Shown here piece after piece: positions 32,636 to 40,666 of a stretch of DNA of 64,000 nt. Position 1 is the stretch's first letter. The number at the start of each line of letters is the position of its first letter. The DNA is from Candidatus Poribacteria bacterium. Its GTDB lineage: Bacteria; Poribacteria; WGA-4E; WGA-3G. The stretch spans positions 81,705-145,704 of the forward strand of contig JAJEET010000130.1 in NCBI GenBank assembly GCA_022820835.1. The letters are read 5' to 3'. The position numbers and the translations under genes were made by a program. The notes below the pieces were generated by a model, which saw only the letters and a list, made by a program, of their open reading frames with translations, had not been told where the DNA came from and did no database searches.

Positions 32636-32716
32636 TATTGTTTAAACCTATCTTTCTGTTATACGTCTCAAGTCAACAATTAAAAAATGCTTGTAGCTTC
32701 ACGGCAATTGATGGAT

Positions 32717-32735
32717 AGGTGGGATTTTCCCACCT
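32717..32735. repeat. Hairpin after the PhyH-HEAT gene
   Basis: AGGTGGG-ATTTT-CCCACCT is a perfect 7-bp stem 82 nt after the stop codon. It may terminate transcription, although no T-run follows. Confidence 0.4.
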
Positions 32736-32807
32736 CTTACGTCTTTGTAACCGGCGAACTATATTTTGCGTTAATTTTCCAAATTAGGACATTTGGAGGA
32801 CCTTGAG

Positions 32808-33030
32808 ATGTCGAAATTGACGGTTTCAGGGGCTTTGAAACTCGTGAATACCAAAAAAACTACGCTCTATAATGCAATGGGATGTAGACACGGTAGTATC
32901 CACTACAGAAGACGCTCGCGATCAAGAAGTCGTCAGCACCACAACCTTGCAACGCTTTTGTGGTATGCTATCACTGTTCTACCAAAACGAAAATAACGGG
33001 CAATTTTGTAACAAACTTCGTAAAAATTAA
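32808..33030 (+). pseudogene. Small helix-turn-helix protein gene, frameshifted
   Basis: The ATG at 32808 has TGGAGGA upstream. The first frame reads MSKLTVSGALKLVNTKKTTL YNAM, with the helix-turn-helix look of plasmid or phage DNA-binding proteins (K-x-T-V-S-x-A-x-K-L ... T-L-Y). After the ATGG at about 32880 the sense moves by +1. The second frame continues DVDTVVSTTEDARDQEVVST TTLQRF and on to the TAA at 33028, which matches the usual V-S-T-x-x-D-x-x-x-x-x-V-(I/V)-x-T-x-x-L-x-R-x-(F/Y) ending. A single extra G explains the break. It is probably a decayed mobile-element gene in the 880-bp gap between PhyH-HEAT and HIT genes. Confidence 0.5.
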
Positions 33031-33073
33031 AGGACAAACCTTTTCGCAGGGTTTTTGATTGGGTGTTTCTTCA

Positions 33074-33188
33074 GGGTTTATAGTAGAACCCGTAATTATT
33101 TTTACAATGGCGAGGTTTGAAACCTCACCTGCCGTCAGGATGTTGTCTATCAAAGTGTAAATATATTTTCAAATTCTACTATAAACCC
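33074..33188. mobile_element. MITE-like element with 15-bp terminal inverted repeats
   Basis: GGGTTTATAGTAGAA (33074-33088) and TTCTACTATAAACCC (33174-33188) are perfect inverted repeats bounding 115 bp. Inside is a second palindrome, GGCGAGGTTTGAAACCTCACC. There is no coding frame of note, so the element would need a transposase in trans. It is the best-bounded mobile element in the window. Confidence 0.7.
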
Positions 33189-33338
33189 CGCTAATCCGTT
33201 GCTGCAAACAAACTTCACAATTACGCTCTTCTAATCTTTCCCGCCTTTGCCATAAAATTTCATAGCAACTTTCATAGTACACGCTAACAAAATCGCCAGA
33301 AACCTAATCGTATATCGGGTTCAGGGCACTTCAGAAAA

Positions 33339-33366
33339 TTTCATAGTACTCCGATTTACTATGAAA
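33339..33366. repeat. TTTCATAGTA hairpin
   Basis: TTTCATAGTA (33339-33348) pairs with TACTATGAAA (33357-33366). Related TTTCATAG sequences occur at about 33258 and 33270, and CTATGAAATTTC follows at 33368. This AT-rich cluster lies 150 bp upstream of the HIT gene and may be a remnant of repeats or a regulatory site. Confidence 0.4.
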
Positions 33367-33515
33367 ACTATGAAATTTCACACTACATTCTTGTACTGAC
33401 CACCGAAAGGTTTTCGCAGAAAACCGTACTGATTACTAACAACTATTTACTATTGATTTTCTGCACCAAACCTGCTAAAATATCTGCCAAGACTTTATCT
33501 GAAGGAACGATTATA

Positions 33516-33923
33516 ATGGATTGTATTTTTTGTGCCATTGTTGCTGGTGAGATTCCGGCAATCAAAGTGTATGAAGATGAAGAGGTCCTCGCATTTATGG
33601 ATATCGCCCCCGCAAATCCCGGGCATACCCTCGTCATACCGAAGCAACACTATAGAAATATCTTTGATATGCCCACGGAGATCGGCAGTAAAATTATGCA
33701 AGCAGCGATTCTGATCGCAAATGCGATCCGGACGGCATTGAAACCGGATGGGCTTAACCTCTTTCAATCGAATGAAGCCGCAGGCTTTCAGACCGTTTTC
33801 CATTTCCATCTCCACCTCATCCCGCGATGGGAAGGCGACCCACTCCGGTTACCGTGGCGACCGAGCGAGGGTGATACGGAAGAAATTGGCAACATCGCGG
33901 CAAAGATTCGCGATGCTTTGTAG
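33516..33923 (+). CDS. HIT-family nucleotide hydrolase/transferase
   Basis: 135 residues from ATG 33516 (GAAGGAACG upstream); an earlier in-frame start at 33453 is not supported. It begins DCIFCAIVAGEIPAIKVYED with the zinc-type C-x-x-C of bacterial HINT proteins, has GHTLVIPKQHYRNIFDMP, and ends with FQTVFHFHLHLIPRWEGD, the HxHxHxx catalytic motif, here as H-F-H-L-H-L-I. Such enzymes hydrolyse purine nucleoside phosphoramidates and related AMP conjugates in the cytoplasm. Length is normal for the family. It stands alone after a repeat-rich gap. Confidence 0.95.
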   Translation: MDCIFCAIVAGEIPAIKVYEDEEVLAFMDIAPANPGHTLVIPKQHYRNIFDMPTEIGSKIMQAAILIANAIRTALKPDGLNLFQSNEAAGFQTVFHFHLHLIPRWEGDPLRLPWRPSEGDTEEIGNIAAKIRDAL

Positions 33924-34010
33924 AAGTAGAAGTCGTTTATAGATGATTTTTCTATACTCATAGGCACTTAGACCTTTAATCACCCGATGTTGTATGTCCG
34001 CATCGAAAAC

Positions 34011-34078
34011 CCGATTTTTTGACCAACAACTCGATTCCGAATATAATTGAGCAAGGCACGAATTGTTGGTCAGATCGG
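34011..34078. promoter_or_regulatory. Long imperfect dyad upstream of the epimerase pair
   Basis: TGACCAACAA (34020-34029) and TTGTTGGTCA (34063-34072) are perfect 10-bp arms, extended outward by CCGAT and GATCGG and inward by TCG/CGA. The structure lies 35-100 bp before the first epimerase ATG and could be a leader hairpin or an operator; it also has the form of a repeat. Confidence 0.4.
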
Positions 34079-34112
34079 AAAAGTCGGAGCAGAAACCTAA
34101 TAATTAAAAATT

Positions 34113-34832
34113 ATGAATATCTTGATTACCTCCGCTGGTTCCGAACTGGCGCGCAACCTATCAGGCACATTGGCGCAAGAACATACACTCCGATTAACGG
34201 AGTTGTATCCGGTTGAAGATGTTGACGGCACGTTTGTGCAAAGCGGACTCGGACACGACGAGTCAACCAACGAATTGGTCCGTGGTATAGATACGGTTAT
34301 CCATATTGCTGAAACACCGCCTAACCTTCTCGCTAAAGCCGAGCAACCGGAGAATTACGCGATTGATTACCAGACGCGCTGTACCTATAACCTACTGATG
34401 GCAGCGGTCGCGGAAGGTGTGAAGCACGTCATTTATGCAAGCACACTCCGCCTTTTCGAGCAACACGGTGAAGATTGGACAGTCACAGAGAGTTGGCGAC
34501 CGCGTCCGTCGGTCGATGGTTTTGTACTTTCAAAGCATCTCGGCGAATTCACGTGCAGGGAATTCGGTCGCGAAGGTAAAATCGACGTGACATGCCTCCG
34601 TCTCGGCAACCTTATCACTGCTGATGCCACAGAGACAGTTGACTATGATTCCATGTGGCTTGAGATGAACGATGCTGTCGCTGCTTTCCGATGTGCACTT
34701 GAGTCTTCCTCGTCGTGGCGGATATTCCATATCCAGTCAGAGTTCCCGGGTTCCCGTTTTTCGATCGGAAAAGCCAAGGGGCACCTGAAGTTTGATCCAC
34801 AATTCGTACCAGCACAGGCAAAGGAGGCGTAA
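34113..34832 (+). CDS. Epimerase-like extended SDR protein, catalytic Tyr replaced
   Basis: 239 residues. The Rossmann N-terminus MNILITSAGSELARNLSGTL has a degenerate glycine motif (normally GxxGxxG). DTVIHIAETPP, NLLMAAVAEGVKHVIYASTL and DGFVLSKHLGEFTCREF follow the extended SDR pattern, but the YxxxK pair reads F-V-L-S-K, lacking Tyr. It is shorter than sugar-nucleotide epimerases (about 310) and lacks most of the substrate domain. The next gene is a paralogue starting 2 bp after this stop; the two may form a heterodimer with one weakened subunit. That is inference. No clear ribosome-binding site precedes the ATG. Confidence 0.75.
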   Translation: MNILITSAGSELARNLSGTLAQEHTLRLTELYPVEDVDGTFVQSGLGHDESTNELVRGIDTVIHIAETPPNLLAKAEQPENYAIDYQTRCTYNLLMAAVAEGVKHVIYASTLRLFEQHGEDWTVTESWRPRPSVDGFVLSKHLGEFTCREFGREGKIDVTCLRLGNLITADATETVDYDSMWLEMNDAVAAFRCALESSSSWRIFHIQSEFPGSRFSIGKAKGHLKFDPQFVPAQAKEA

Positions 34833-34834
34833 CC

Positions 34835-35560
34835 ATGAAGGTGCTCATTTTAGGTGGTAATGGTTATCTTGGACCGCATGTCGTCAAAGCGTTAGAACCT
34901 TATTACACGCTTCGCGTTACGGACATTAATGATATTGAAACGAAGCACGAATCGATGCACATTGATGTCGGTTCGTTGGATCAGGTGATGCGCGCCGCTG
35001 AAGGGATGGACGCAATCCTCAACTGTTCTGTGCTGCGACACGACAGACAGTTGGCTTTCGATGTCAGCACACGCGGATGTTATAACACCATGCGCGCCGC
35101 TGTCGAACACGGTATCCGCCGCGTCATCAACACAGGTCCGCATTTCACGATTCAGGGGGATAGTTATACCACTTATGACTATGAAATTAATCCAGATGTC
35201 CCGCCGCACACAAGTACTGGACTCTATCCGTTGACGAAGGGGTTAGGGCAGGAAATCTGTAAAATCTTCACCGAGCATTACGACATCTATGTCCTCTGCT
35301 ACCTATTCCTTAGTTTTCGAGAGCATGAAGATCAAGCAGAAGGCACCGATCTCAACCCGTTTTCCGTCAGTTGGCGCGACGCAGGTGAAGCGTTTCGACT
35401 GGGGCTGGAGATTGATTTGGAAGACCTTCCGTCACGCTGTGAGATTTTCAACATCTTCGCGGACCTACCGCATCAGCAGTTCTCGAATGTCAAAACGAAA
35501 CGTATCTTAGGGTTTAACCCACAAGATAATTTTGAGCTGATGTGGCATAAAAAGGGATGA
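34835..35560 (+). CDS. Short NAD-dependent epimerase/dehydratase-like protein
   Basis: 241 residues, with an intact GGNGYLGPHVVKAL (GxxGxxG), DAILNCSVLRHDRQLAFDV, NTMRAAVEHGIRRVINTGPH and YPLTKGLGQEICK, where YxxxK is present. AAGGAGG precedes the ATG, overlapping the end of the upstream paralogue. These proteins act on nucleotide sugars or related polyols with NAD(P). Together with the first copy they form a two-gene operon, perhaps extending to the genes at 35594 and 36092, since the gap is only 33 bp. Substrate unknown. Confidence 0.85.
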   Translation: MKVLILGGNGYLGPHVVKALEPYYTLRVTDINDIETKHESMHIDVGSLDQVMRAAEGMDAILNCSVLRHDRQLAFDVSTRGCYNTMRAAVEHGIRRVINTGPHFTIQGDSYTTYDYEINPDVPPHTSTGLYPLTKGLGQEICKIFTEHYDIYVLCYLFLSFREHEDQAEGTDLNPFSVSWRDAGEAFRLGLEIDLEDLPSRCEIFNIFADLPHQQFSNVKTKRILGFNPQDNFELMWHKKG

Positions 35561-35593
35561 ATTAAGGCGGTATCTTACCTTATAGGAGGTGTA

Positions 35594-36073
35594 ATGATGG
35601 CAACCATTGAGAACTCAACACAACTAAAGGTTGAACATTTGTTGAACGGTGTCAGGCAGTTATCACCTGTCGAATTAGATGAGTTCACACGTAAGTTTGC
35701 CGAATGGCAGCAACAGCAAGAAGTCGTGGTAGTCGAAGATGTGGACCCTGACGCATCGGATGCAGAAGTGATAGCGTTTATAAGGAGAAATTCGCAATTG
35801 CCTGAAAAAGCATATCGGCGTTATTGGCAGTTACGGCTCAAGCGTGAAGATGAAACTTTAAGCAATGACGAGCAGCAGGCGTATGAAAAACTGCTCGGAA
35901 AATTAGAGATTATGAATGTCAAACGTCTTGAAGCCTTAGCGATCTTAGGGCAACGTTGGGGAAAACCTGTAAGGGAAATTATGGGAGAGTTAGGAGTATT
36001 CGTATCTCATTTTGATGAACCGGAATTCCTTGAGGAATCTGTGCAAAAAGGTCACTCTGAGAGATCACGATGA
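35594..36073 (+). CDS. Hypothetical protein linked to an HNH endonuclease gene
   Basis: 159 residues starting MMATIENSTQLKVEHLLNGV; a strong AGGAGG lies before two consecutive ATG codons, of which the second (35597) has the better spacing. The sequence is helical and charged: QLSPVELDEFTRKFAEWQQQQ early on, then LPEKAYRRYWQLRLKREDETLSNDEQQAYEKLLGKLEIMNVKRLEALAILGQRW. No known domain is recognised. It lies 18 bp before a small HNH nuclease gene, a pairing that occurs elsewhere in environmental bacteria and suggests a shared role. Could be an antitoxin or specificity partner, but this is speculation. Confidence 0.7.
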   Translation: MMATIENSTQLKVEHLLNGVRQLSPVELDEFTRKFAEWQQQQEVVVVEDVDPDASDAEVIAFIRRNSQLPEKAYRRYWQLRLKREDETLSNDEQQAYEKLLGKLEIMNVKRLEALAILGQRWGKPVREIMGELGVFVSHFDEPEFLEESVQKGHSERSR

Positions 36074-36091
36074 GGAGAAGAATAGAAAACA

Positions 36092-36523
36092 GTGCCTTCT
36101 GAACGTATTTCTACAGCCTTACGCCGCCGAGTTCAAGAGCGTGCCAAGGGACTTTGCGAATACTGCCGAACCCCGGATAATTTTGCTACGTCTTCTTTTC
36201 ACTGTGATCATATCATCCCTCAAAGGACTGGGGGCGAAAGTATGCTGGATAATTTGGCGTGGGCCTGCCCGCGATGCAACAATCATAAACACGCCAAAAC
36301 GCATGCACACGATCCGCAAACAGGACGAAGAGTCTCACTTTTCAACCCTCGCCTCAAGCAATGGCATCGCCATTTTCGGTGGAGTGATGACCTTCTATCT
36401 ATTATTGGACGCACGCAAATGGGCAGAGCGACAATTGAGGCTTTGAATATGAATCTTCCTCAGCGTATAAACCTGCGCAGAGCATTACTAAGCTTCGGAG
36501 AACATCCGGCAGAAAATGGTTGA
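36092..36523 (+). CDS. HNH endonuclease
   Basis: 143 residues. The HNH core is ERAKGLCEYC.. FHCDHIIPQRTGGES with the D-H pair, then NLAWACPRCNNHKHAKT containing the Asn and the CxxC of a zinc knuckle; with CEYC this makes a four-cysteine zinc-bound beta-beta-alpha-metal nuclease. Small stand-alone HNH proteins of this form are frequent beside a helical hypothetical protein, as here. The start is GTG with a distant GAGGAG. DNA target unknown; not linked to a methylase, so not an obvious restriction system. Confidence 0.88.
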   Translation: MPSERISTALRRRVQERAKGLCEYCRTPDNFATSSFHCDHIIPQRTGGESMLDNLAWACPRCNNHKHAKTHAHDPQTGRRVSLFNPRLKQWHRHFRWSDDLLSIIGRTQMGRATIEALNMNLPQRINLRRALLSFGEHPAENG

Positions 36524-36532
36524 GGAATAACT

Positions 36533-37300
36533 ATGCAGATTCAACTCCTTGCACATCGCGGCGGTATGGGACGCGCACCGGAGAATACCCTCGCATCCTT
36601 CAAGCAAGCATTAGCAGACGGTGCCGATGGATATGAGTTCGATGTCTGTCTCACTCAAGATAAGCAACCGGTGCTAATCCACATCGACTTCAATAAAACC
36701 GATATACGGAAAGCGACTGGATGTACGACTCCGCTGAATGCGCTAAAGTGGGAAGACGTTCAGCAATTAACAGTGAACAACTCAACTGAACCGGTGGCAC
36801 ACCTCGATGATGCCCTCCAATTTGCGCGCGAGCAACAGATGCCGTGTTTCATCGAACCAAAATCGGACACACCAGAACTGCTACCTATCATTGTCGAACG
36901 GGTGCGTCATTTCGAGGTTGTCCACCTCACCAGCATTCTTACCTTTTATTCTCGGAGACATCTACTTGTTGAGGCAAAACGTTTAGAACCAAAATTACGG
37001 ACGAGTGCGATTCTCATCAACCCGATGGCGAATTTCTTCAAGGCAGCCGTCGCAATTGATGCCAACCGCATCATCATGGGATGGACAGGCATTAATCATT
37101 TTCAACTCTATAACGCTTTCACACACGCCGTTACACGCCAAGTTGGACAACTTCGGGCAAACGGAATCGTCGTGGAAGCAGGATTTATTCGGACGGCAAA
37201 AGATGTCGATTGGGCGGTATCTACACATAGGGCAGGCGGCGTTGACGGTCTGTGGGTGGACGATGTACCTTACATCAGACGCTGTCTCCAAGAGATTTAA
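36533..37300 (+). CDS. Glycerophosphodiester phosphodiesterase family protein
   Basis: 255 residues with the GDPD start LAHRGGMGRAPENTLASFKQAL (His and Arg of the catalytic HR.. and the Glu-Asn) followed by GADGYEFDVCLTQDKQPVLIHID with Glu and Asp metal ligands. The second catalytic His is within LIHID. CFIEPKS gives the further acidic ligand, and the ending GVDGLWVDDVPYIRRCL is characteristic. These TIM-barrel enzymes cleave glycerophosphodiesters to glycerol 3-phosphate. No signal peptide, so it acts in the cytoplasm. It precedes a deacetylase-like gene by 26 bp and may be its operon partner. Confidence 0.9.
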   Translation: MQIQLLAHRGGMGRAPENTLASFKQALADGADGYEFDVCLTQDKQPVLIHIDFNKTDIRKATGCTTPLNALKWEDVQQLTVNNSTEPVAHLDDALQFAREQQMPCFIEPKSDTPELLPIIVERVRHFEVVHLTSILTFYSRRHLLVEAKRLEPKLRTSAILINPMANFFKAAVAIDANRIIMGWTGINHFQLYNAFTHAVTRQVGQLRANGIVVEAGFIRTAKDVDWAVSTHRAGGVDGLWVDDVPYIRRCLQEI

Positions 37301-37326
37301 CCGTATCGTACGGAGAGCACAAAATC

Positions 37327-38631
37327 ATGAACATCACTGTCGGTAACCCGTTGTTAAGAACGCCGCTCTCCCTTATCGTTGACGATTCGTGTCCCGTGAT
37401 TAATCTTACCTACTATTGGATACAGCAACGACACGCATGGAAAGCACGCCATCAGCCCGGTGTGCCGCCTGACCGTTGGGAAGGAGATACCGCCCAATTC
37501 AAGAAGGTACCGCCGACAATCCCAGCAGGTTTCGCCGCGGAATGGGCAGAATGGTGTTGGGAAAACGGTGTGAAAGGGAAATTTAGTCTTATCCCGTACC
37601 CCGCCGGAATGGGACGCGTTGATGAGGGGTTTCCCGATTTTCCAACGGTAGAATATCAGGCATGGCTGCGCGTTTACCGAGAACTTATCTGGCCCAGCTT
37701 CGATTTGACCCCCGAAATGCTGACGCATACGGCTGTCGTTGATCTGGAAACGTTCACGCTTACCGAGGCATGGGAACAGGTGGAATGGGTGGACCCACCG
37801 GTTGATGATAGACTCACAGACTACATCATCACAGCGATGGAGATACTCGATAATGTCGGCATACCGTGTGAGGGTGTCACCAGTCCGGGCGCGTTCGGAA
37901 AACGTCAAGAGGCGGCATACGCGAAAGCCGTCCTGACTGCCTCTCAACATGTCAATAACAACCCGCGTCCCTTCTACTTCCTCTGGTTGAAACATGATGA
38001 ACTACCGGATGTGCCTATCTGGTATGCCGATAAGGAGGGCGGTGTCGCAATTGCAAGTATTGTCTCCTGTGCTGGCGACTGGTTCGGAGGCTGGACAGGC
38101 TACGATTTAGGGGACGCTGATCGATTCATCACTGAGGATTTGCAAGGGGGGCGCTTGCCGCCAATTCTTGAAAAGGAGCTTCCGTGTGTTCTCGTCGGAC
38201 ATTGGCCCGGATTCTATTTCAACGGTGAAAAATTGGGGTTTGATGTATTGAAAACCGTCAAGTCGCGCCTTGACAATTATGATCCGGACGGCACGAAAAC
38301 GCTATGGATGAAAACCTCGGAAATCGGACACTACTATATGGCACGCGAACTCACGGATATCTCAGTCTCAGAACGAGATGCTTCTTGCCCCCCTGAGAAG
38401 GGGGGTAGGGGGGTTGTGCGAGAGATTAACCTCGCCACGCAATTCCCGACAGCAAACTTCACTTTGGCAATTGATGCACCGATACGCCACATTCAAGTCA
38501 ACGGATGGGACTTGCGCGAAGTCCAGTCCCGACGCGATTTTCAGAGCAATACATTTCTCTCTGAGAACAAGCAAACCTTCGTCGCTTTCGATCTGGAAAT
38601 TGGCGAGACAGAATTAACACTCACGGTATAA
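37327..38631 (+). CDS. Polysaccharide deacetylase-like hypothetical protein
   Basis: 434 residues from ATG 37327 (GGAGAGC upstream); the frame extends to 37252 but that overlaps the GDPD gene. The N-terminus PLSLIVDDSCPVINL has the DD-type metal motif near the start, and WAEWCWENGVKGKFSLIPYP recalls the His/aromatic strands of NodB-like deacetylases. Later PCEGVTSPGAFG and LVGHWPGFYFNGE are of interest. The fold assignment is moderate; it may be a glycosidase- or deacetylase-like enzyme of the sugar catabolic genes around it. At about residue 355 an in-frame G/C-rich repeat adds SCPPEKGGRGVV. The 3' end overlaps the convergent SDR gene by 11 bp. Confidence 0.6.
   Translation: MNITVGNPLLRTPLSLIVDDSCPVINLTYYWIQQRHAWKARHQPGVPPDRWEGDTAQFKKVPPTIPAGFAAEWAEWCWENGVKGKFSLIPYPAGMGRVDEGFPDFPTVEYQAWLRVYRELIWPSFDLTPEMLTHTAVVDLETFTLTEAWEQVEWVDPPVDDRLTDYIITAMEILDNVGIPCEGVTSPGAFGKRQEAAYAKAVLTASQHVNNNPRPFYFLWLKHDELPDVPIWYADKEGGVAIASIVSCAGDWFGGWTGYDLGDADRFITEDLQGGRLPPILEKELPCVLVGHWPGFYFNGEKLGFDVLKTVKSRLDNYDPDGTKTLWMKTSEIGHYYMARELTDISVSERDASCPPEKGGRGVVREINLATQFPTANFTLAIDAPIRHIQVNGWDLREVQSRRDFQSNTFLSENKQTFVAFDLEIGETELTLTV
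38386..38415. repeat. G-run repeat translated in the deacetylase-like gene
   Basis: CCCCCC-TGAGAAG-GGGGGG followed by TAGGGGGG (38388-38413). The same C6...G6...G6 design is a known dispersed repeat type in several bacterial genomes, to my recollection. Here it is in frame and encodes CPPEKGGRG in a loop before the last domain. Confidence 0.5.
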
Positions 38632-39370
38632 GGATACGTCCACCACTCGCGATGACTGTCGCACCCGTCATATAACTCGATTCTTCACTCAGAAGAAAGG
38701 CGATCACATCTGCCATCTCTTCCGGTTCACCAAGCCTACCGAGCGGTGTCGTAGACCGCAGCTGCTCCACCATTTCTGTTGAGACTTCACCTAACATATC
38801 CGTCGCAATCGCACCCGGTGCGACCGAGTTGATGCGAATATTATGCTGTGCAAGCGGTCCGCAACACGATTTCGTCAGCGAGATGACCCCTGCTTTCGCC
38901 GCCGCGTAAGGCAACTGATTCGGACGGACTGCCAACGCAGCAATCGATGACACGTTAACGATACGTCCAAACTGCTGTTCAATCATCCCCGGTTTGACTG
39001 CCCACAACACGTTAAAGGGACCCGTCAAGTTAATCGCGACAATCCGATCCCAGTGTTCAGGCGTAAGTTCGTCAAACGTCATATCACCGACATCGCCTGC
39101 GTTGTTCACGAGTAGATCAATCGTGCCGAGTTCTTTAGTGACCTCTCCAACCATTCTATTGACGGCATCCCTATCGGCGATATCGGCTTGCACAGGTATC
39201 GCTTTTTGTCCTGTGTTACGGATCTGTTTACAAACCGCTTCCGCTTTGTCCATTGCGCGGGAATAGTGGACAGCGACGGTTGCACCTTCACCCGCAAGTT
39301 TCAGCGCAGTTGCCTTCCCGATGCCCCGGCTCCCACCGGTTACCAATGCTATCTTTCGCTGAAATCTCAT
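38621..39370 (-). CDS. Short-chain dehydrogenase/reductase (FabG-like)
   Basis: 249 residues, classical SDR length. It has VTGGSRGIGKATALKL (TGxxxGxG), DLLVNNAGDVG (NNAG), VNVSSIAALAVRPNQLPYAAAKAG with catalytic Ser, Tyr and Lys, and the ending EEMADVIAFLLSEESSYMTGATVIASGG. It reduces a ketone or oxidises an alcohol with NAD(P)(H). Whether this is fatty-acid FabG or a sugar/polyol dehydrogenase cannot be told; the neighbours (aldo/keto reductase 10 bp upstream, sugar isomerase and cupin) suggest carbohydrate use. AAGGAG before the ATG is strong. Confidence 0.93.
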   Translation of the reverse strand: MRFQRKIALVTGGSRGIGKATALKLAGEGATVAVHYSRAMDKAEAVCKQIRNTGQKAIPVQADIADRDAVNRMVGEVTKELGTIDLLVNNAGDVGDMTFDELTPEHWDRIVAINLTGPFNVLWAVKPGMIEQQFGRIVNVSSIAALAVRPNQLPYAAAKAGVISLTKSCCGPLAQHNIRINSVAPGAIATDMLGEVSTEMVEQLRSTTPLGRLGEPEEMADVIAFLLSEESSYMTGATVIASGGRILIP

Positions 39371-39380
39371 AAGTCTCCTT

Positions 39381-40286
39381 CTACAAAAATGCTTCTAATT
39401 CTTCCCACACGTCCTCTGGCACCGGTGTCGTTGCGGCGGCGAAGTTCTGTTCTACCTCTGTCGCATTCTTAGAACCTGTCAGATTCATCGCAATCCGCGG
39501 TTGTCGAAAACAGAATTGAATGGCAAGATTCAGTAAACTTAAATCGTTATCCGTTGCCCACTGATAGAGTTGATGTGCTCTTTCGGCATCAGATGTACCG
39601 AGATGTGCACTTTCTGCTGATACATCCGGTTCAAGTCCTGAAAGCAATCCCATCGCAATCGGACTGCCGTTAATAACGCCGATGTCGTTTTCAGCGGCAA
39701 AAGGTAACAACCATTCATTCGCAGTTTGACTCAGGAGCGTATAATCCAAGTAGGTTAGAATCACGTCCACGACACCCGTTTCGATAGCAATCTTATGGAA
39801 TTCGTGTTGTCGTACGCCGAGTCCGATAAATTTTATGAGTCCTTCCTCGCGCATCCGCTGCAGTTCGTCCAATGCACCCCCTTTTGCCACAACGGGGTCC
39901 ATGCTATTCGGGTCATGCACTAAGCAAACATCGAGATAGTCAGTATTTAACAACCGCAGGCTATTTTCAACGCTTCGGCGTGTGCCTGCAGCACTGTAAT
40001 CACCGCGCCACTCCGGGTGTGTGCCCGTTTTCGTGGCGAGATAAATCTGCTCCCGCCACCCGCTATCAGCGAATGCAAGCCCGACTCGTCTTTCGCTTTC
40101 ACCGTAGAGCGGTGAGGTATCCAGATAATTGATGCCCAGATCGATCGCTCGGTGCACCGCCTCAACGGCTTCATCGTCGGTGACACCTGCTCTGCCGAGT
40201 CCTGCGCCTCCCATACCGAGGCAGGTAACTTCTAATTCCGTGCGTCCCAACCGCCGCCGAGGCAACGGATTAAGTTGTACTGACAT
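39381..40286 (-). CDS. Aldo/keto reductase
   Basis: 301 residues of the AKR superfamily: RRLGRTELEVTCLGMGGAGLG at the N-terminus, GINYLDTSPLYGESERRVG with catalytic Asp and Tyr, IYLATKTGTHPE with Lys, and YLDVCLVHDPN with His. The family's NADPH-binding end (FCFRQPRIAMNLTGSKNATEVEQN) is present. Resembles L-fucose/D-arabinose dehydrogenase-like members, although the substrate is not certain. It lies 10 bp upstream of the SDR gene on the same strand and forms an operon with it. Confidence 0.93.
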   Translation of the reverse strand: MSVQLNPLPRRRLGRTELEVTCLGMGGAGLGRAGVTDDEAVEAVHRAIDLGINYLDTSPLYGESERRVGLAFADSGWREQIYLATKTGTHPEWRGDYSAAGTRRSVENSLRLLNTDYLDVCLVHDPNSMDPVVAKGGALDELQRMREEGLIKFIGLGVRQHEFHKIAIETGVVDVILTYLDYTLLSQTANEWLLPFAAENDIGVINGSPIAMGLLSGLEPDVSAESAHLGTSDAERAHQLYQWATDNDLSLLNLAIQFCFRQPRIAMNLTGSKNATEVEQNFAAATTPVPEDVWEELEAFL

Positions 40287-40321
40287 AATTTCGCCTTTCG
40301 TAATAGACCTATGCTATAGAA

Positions 40322-40666
40322 TTACTCGCTTTTCTCCTGAAGAATCTGTTGAATCTCTGTTTTCAAAATCGGGATATTTGATTGCACCACACCCCAAACA
40401 ATGTCAAGGTTGACATCAAAATATTTGTGAATGAGAATGTCTCTCAACCCAGCAATCTTCCGCCATGCAACACTTGGGTACTGTTCTCGCATGGGATCAG
40501 GCACCTGTTTAACGGCTTCGCCAATAACTTCAAGGTTTCGGATGACCGCGTCAATCCGCATCCGATCTGTTTCAAAGGTCTCACGTGTGATATCCTGTAC
40601 ATATTCTTGAATCCTATCTATTGCCTCTAATATATCCTCAAGATAGATGTCAAAGTCCTGCGACAT
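40322..40666 (-). CDS. HepT-like toxin of a HepT/MntA module
   Basis: 114 residues from ATG 40666, starting MSQDFDIYLEDILEAIDRIQ; longer in-frame starts would overlap the partner gene. It contains RDILIHKYF, the RX4HXY motif of the HEPN RNase family, with AVIRNLEVIGEAVKQ typical of HepT. HepT acts as an RNA-cleaving toxin and is held inactive through AMPylation by the MntA nucleotidyltransferase. The start overlaps the 3' end of the MntA gene by 17 bp, as usual for the pair. Confidence 0.92.
   Translation of the reverse strand: MSQDFDIYLEDILEAIDRIQEYVQDITRETFETDRMRIDAVIRNLEVIGEAVKQVPDPMREQYPSVAWRKIAGLRDILIHKYFDVNLDIVWGVVQSNIPILKTEIQQILQEKSE

Noticed and set aside
32636..34112. tRNA or other structured RNA gene among the many hairpins
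   Set aside because: No cloverleaf with T-loop and anticodon features was seen; the hairpins are better explained as repeats.
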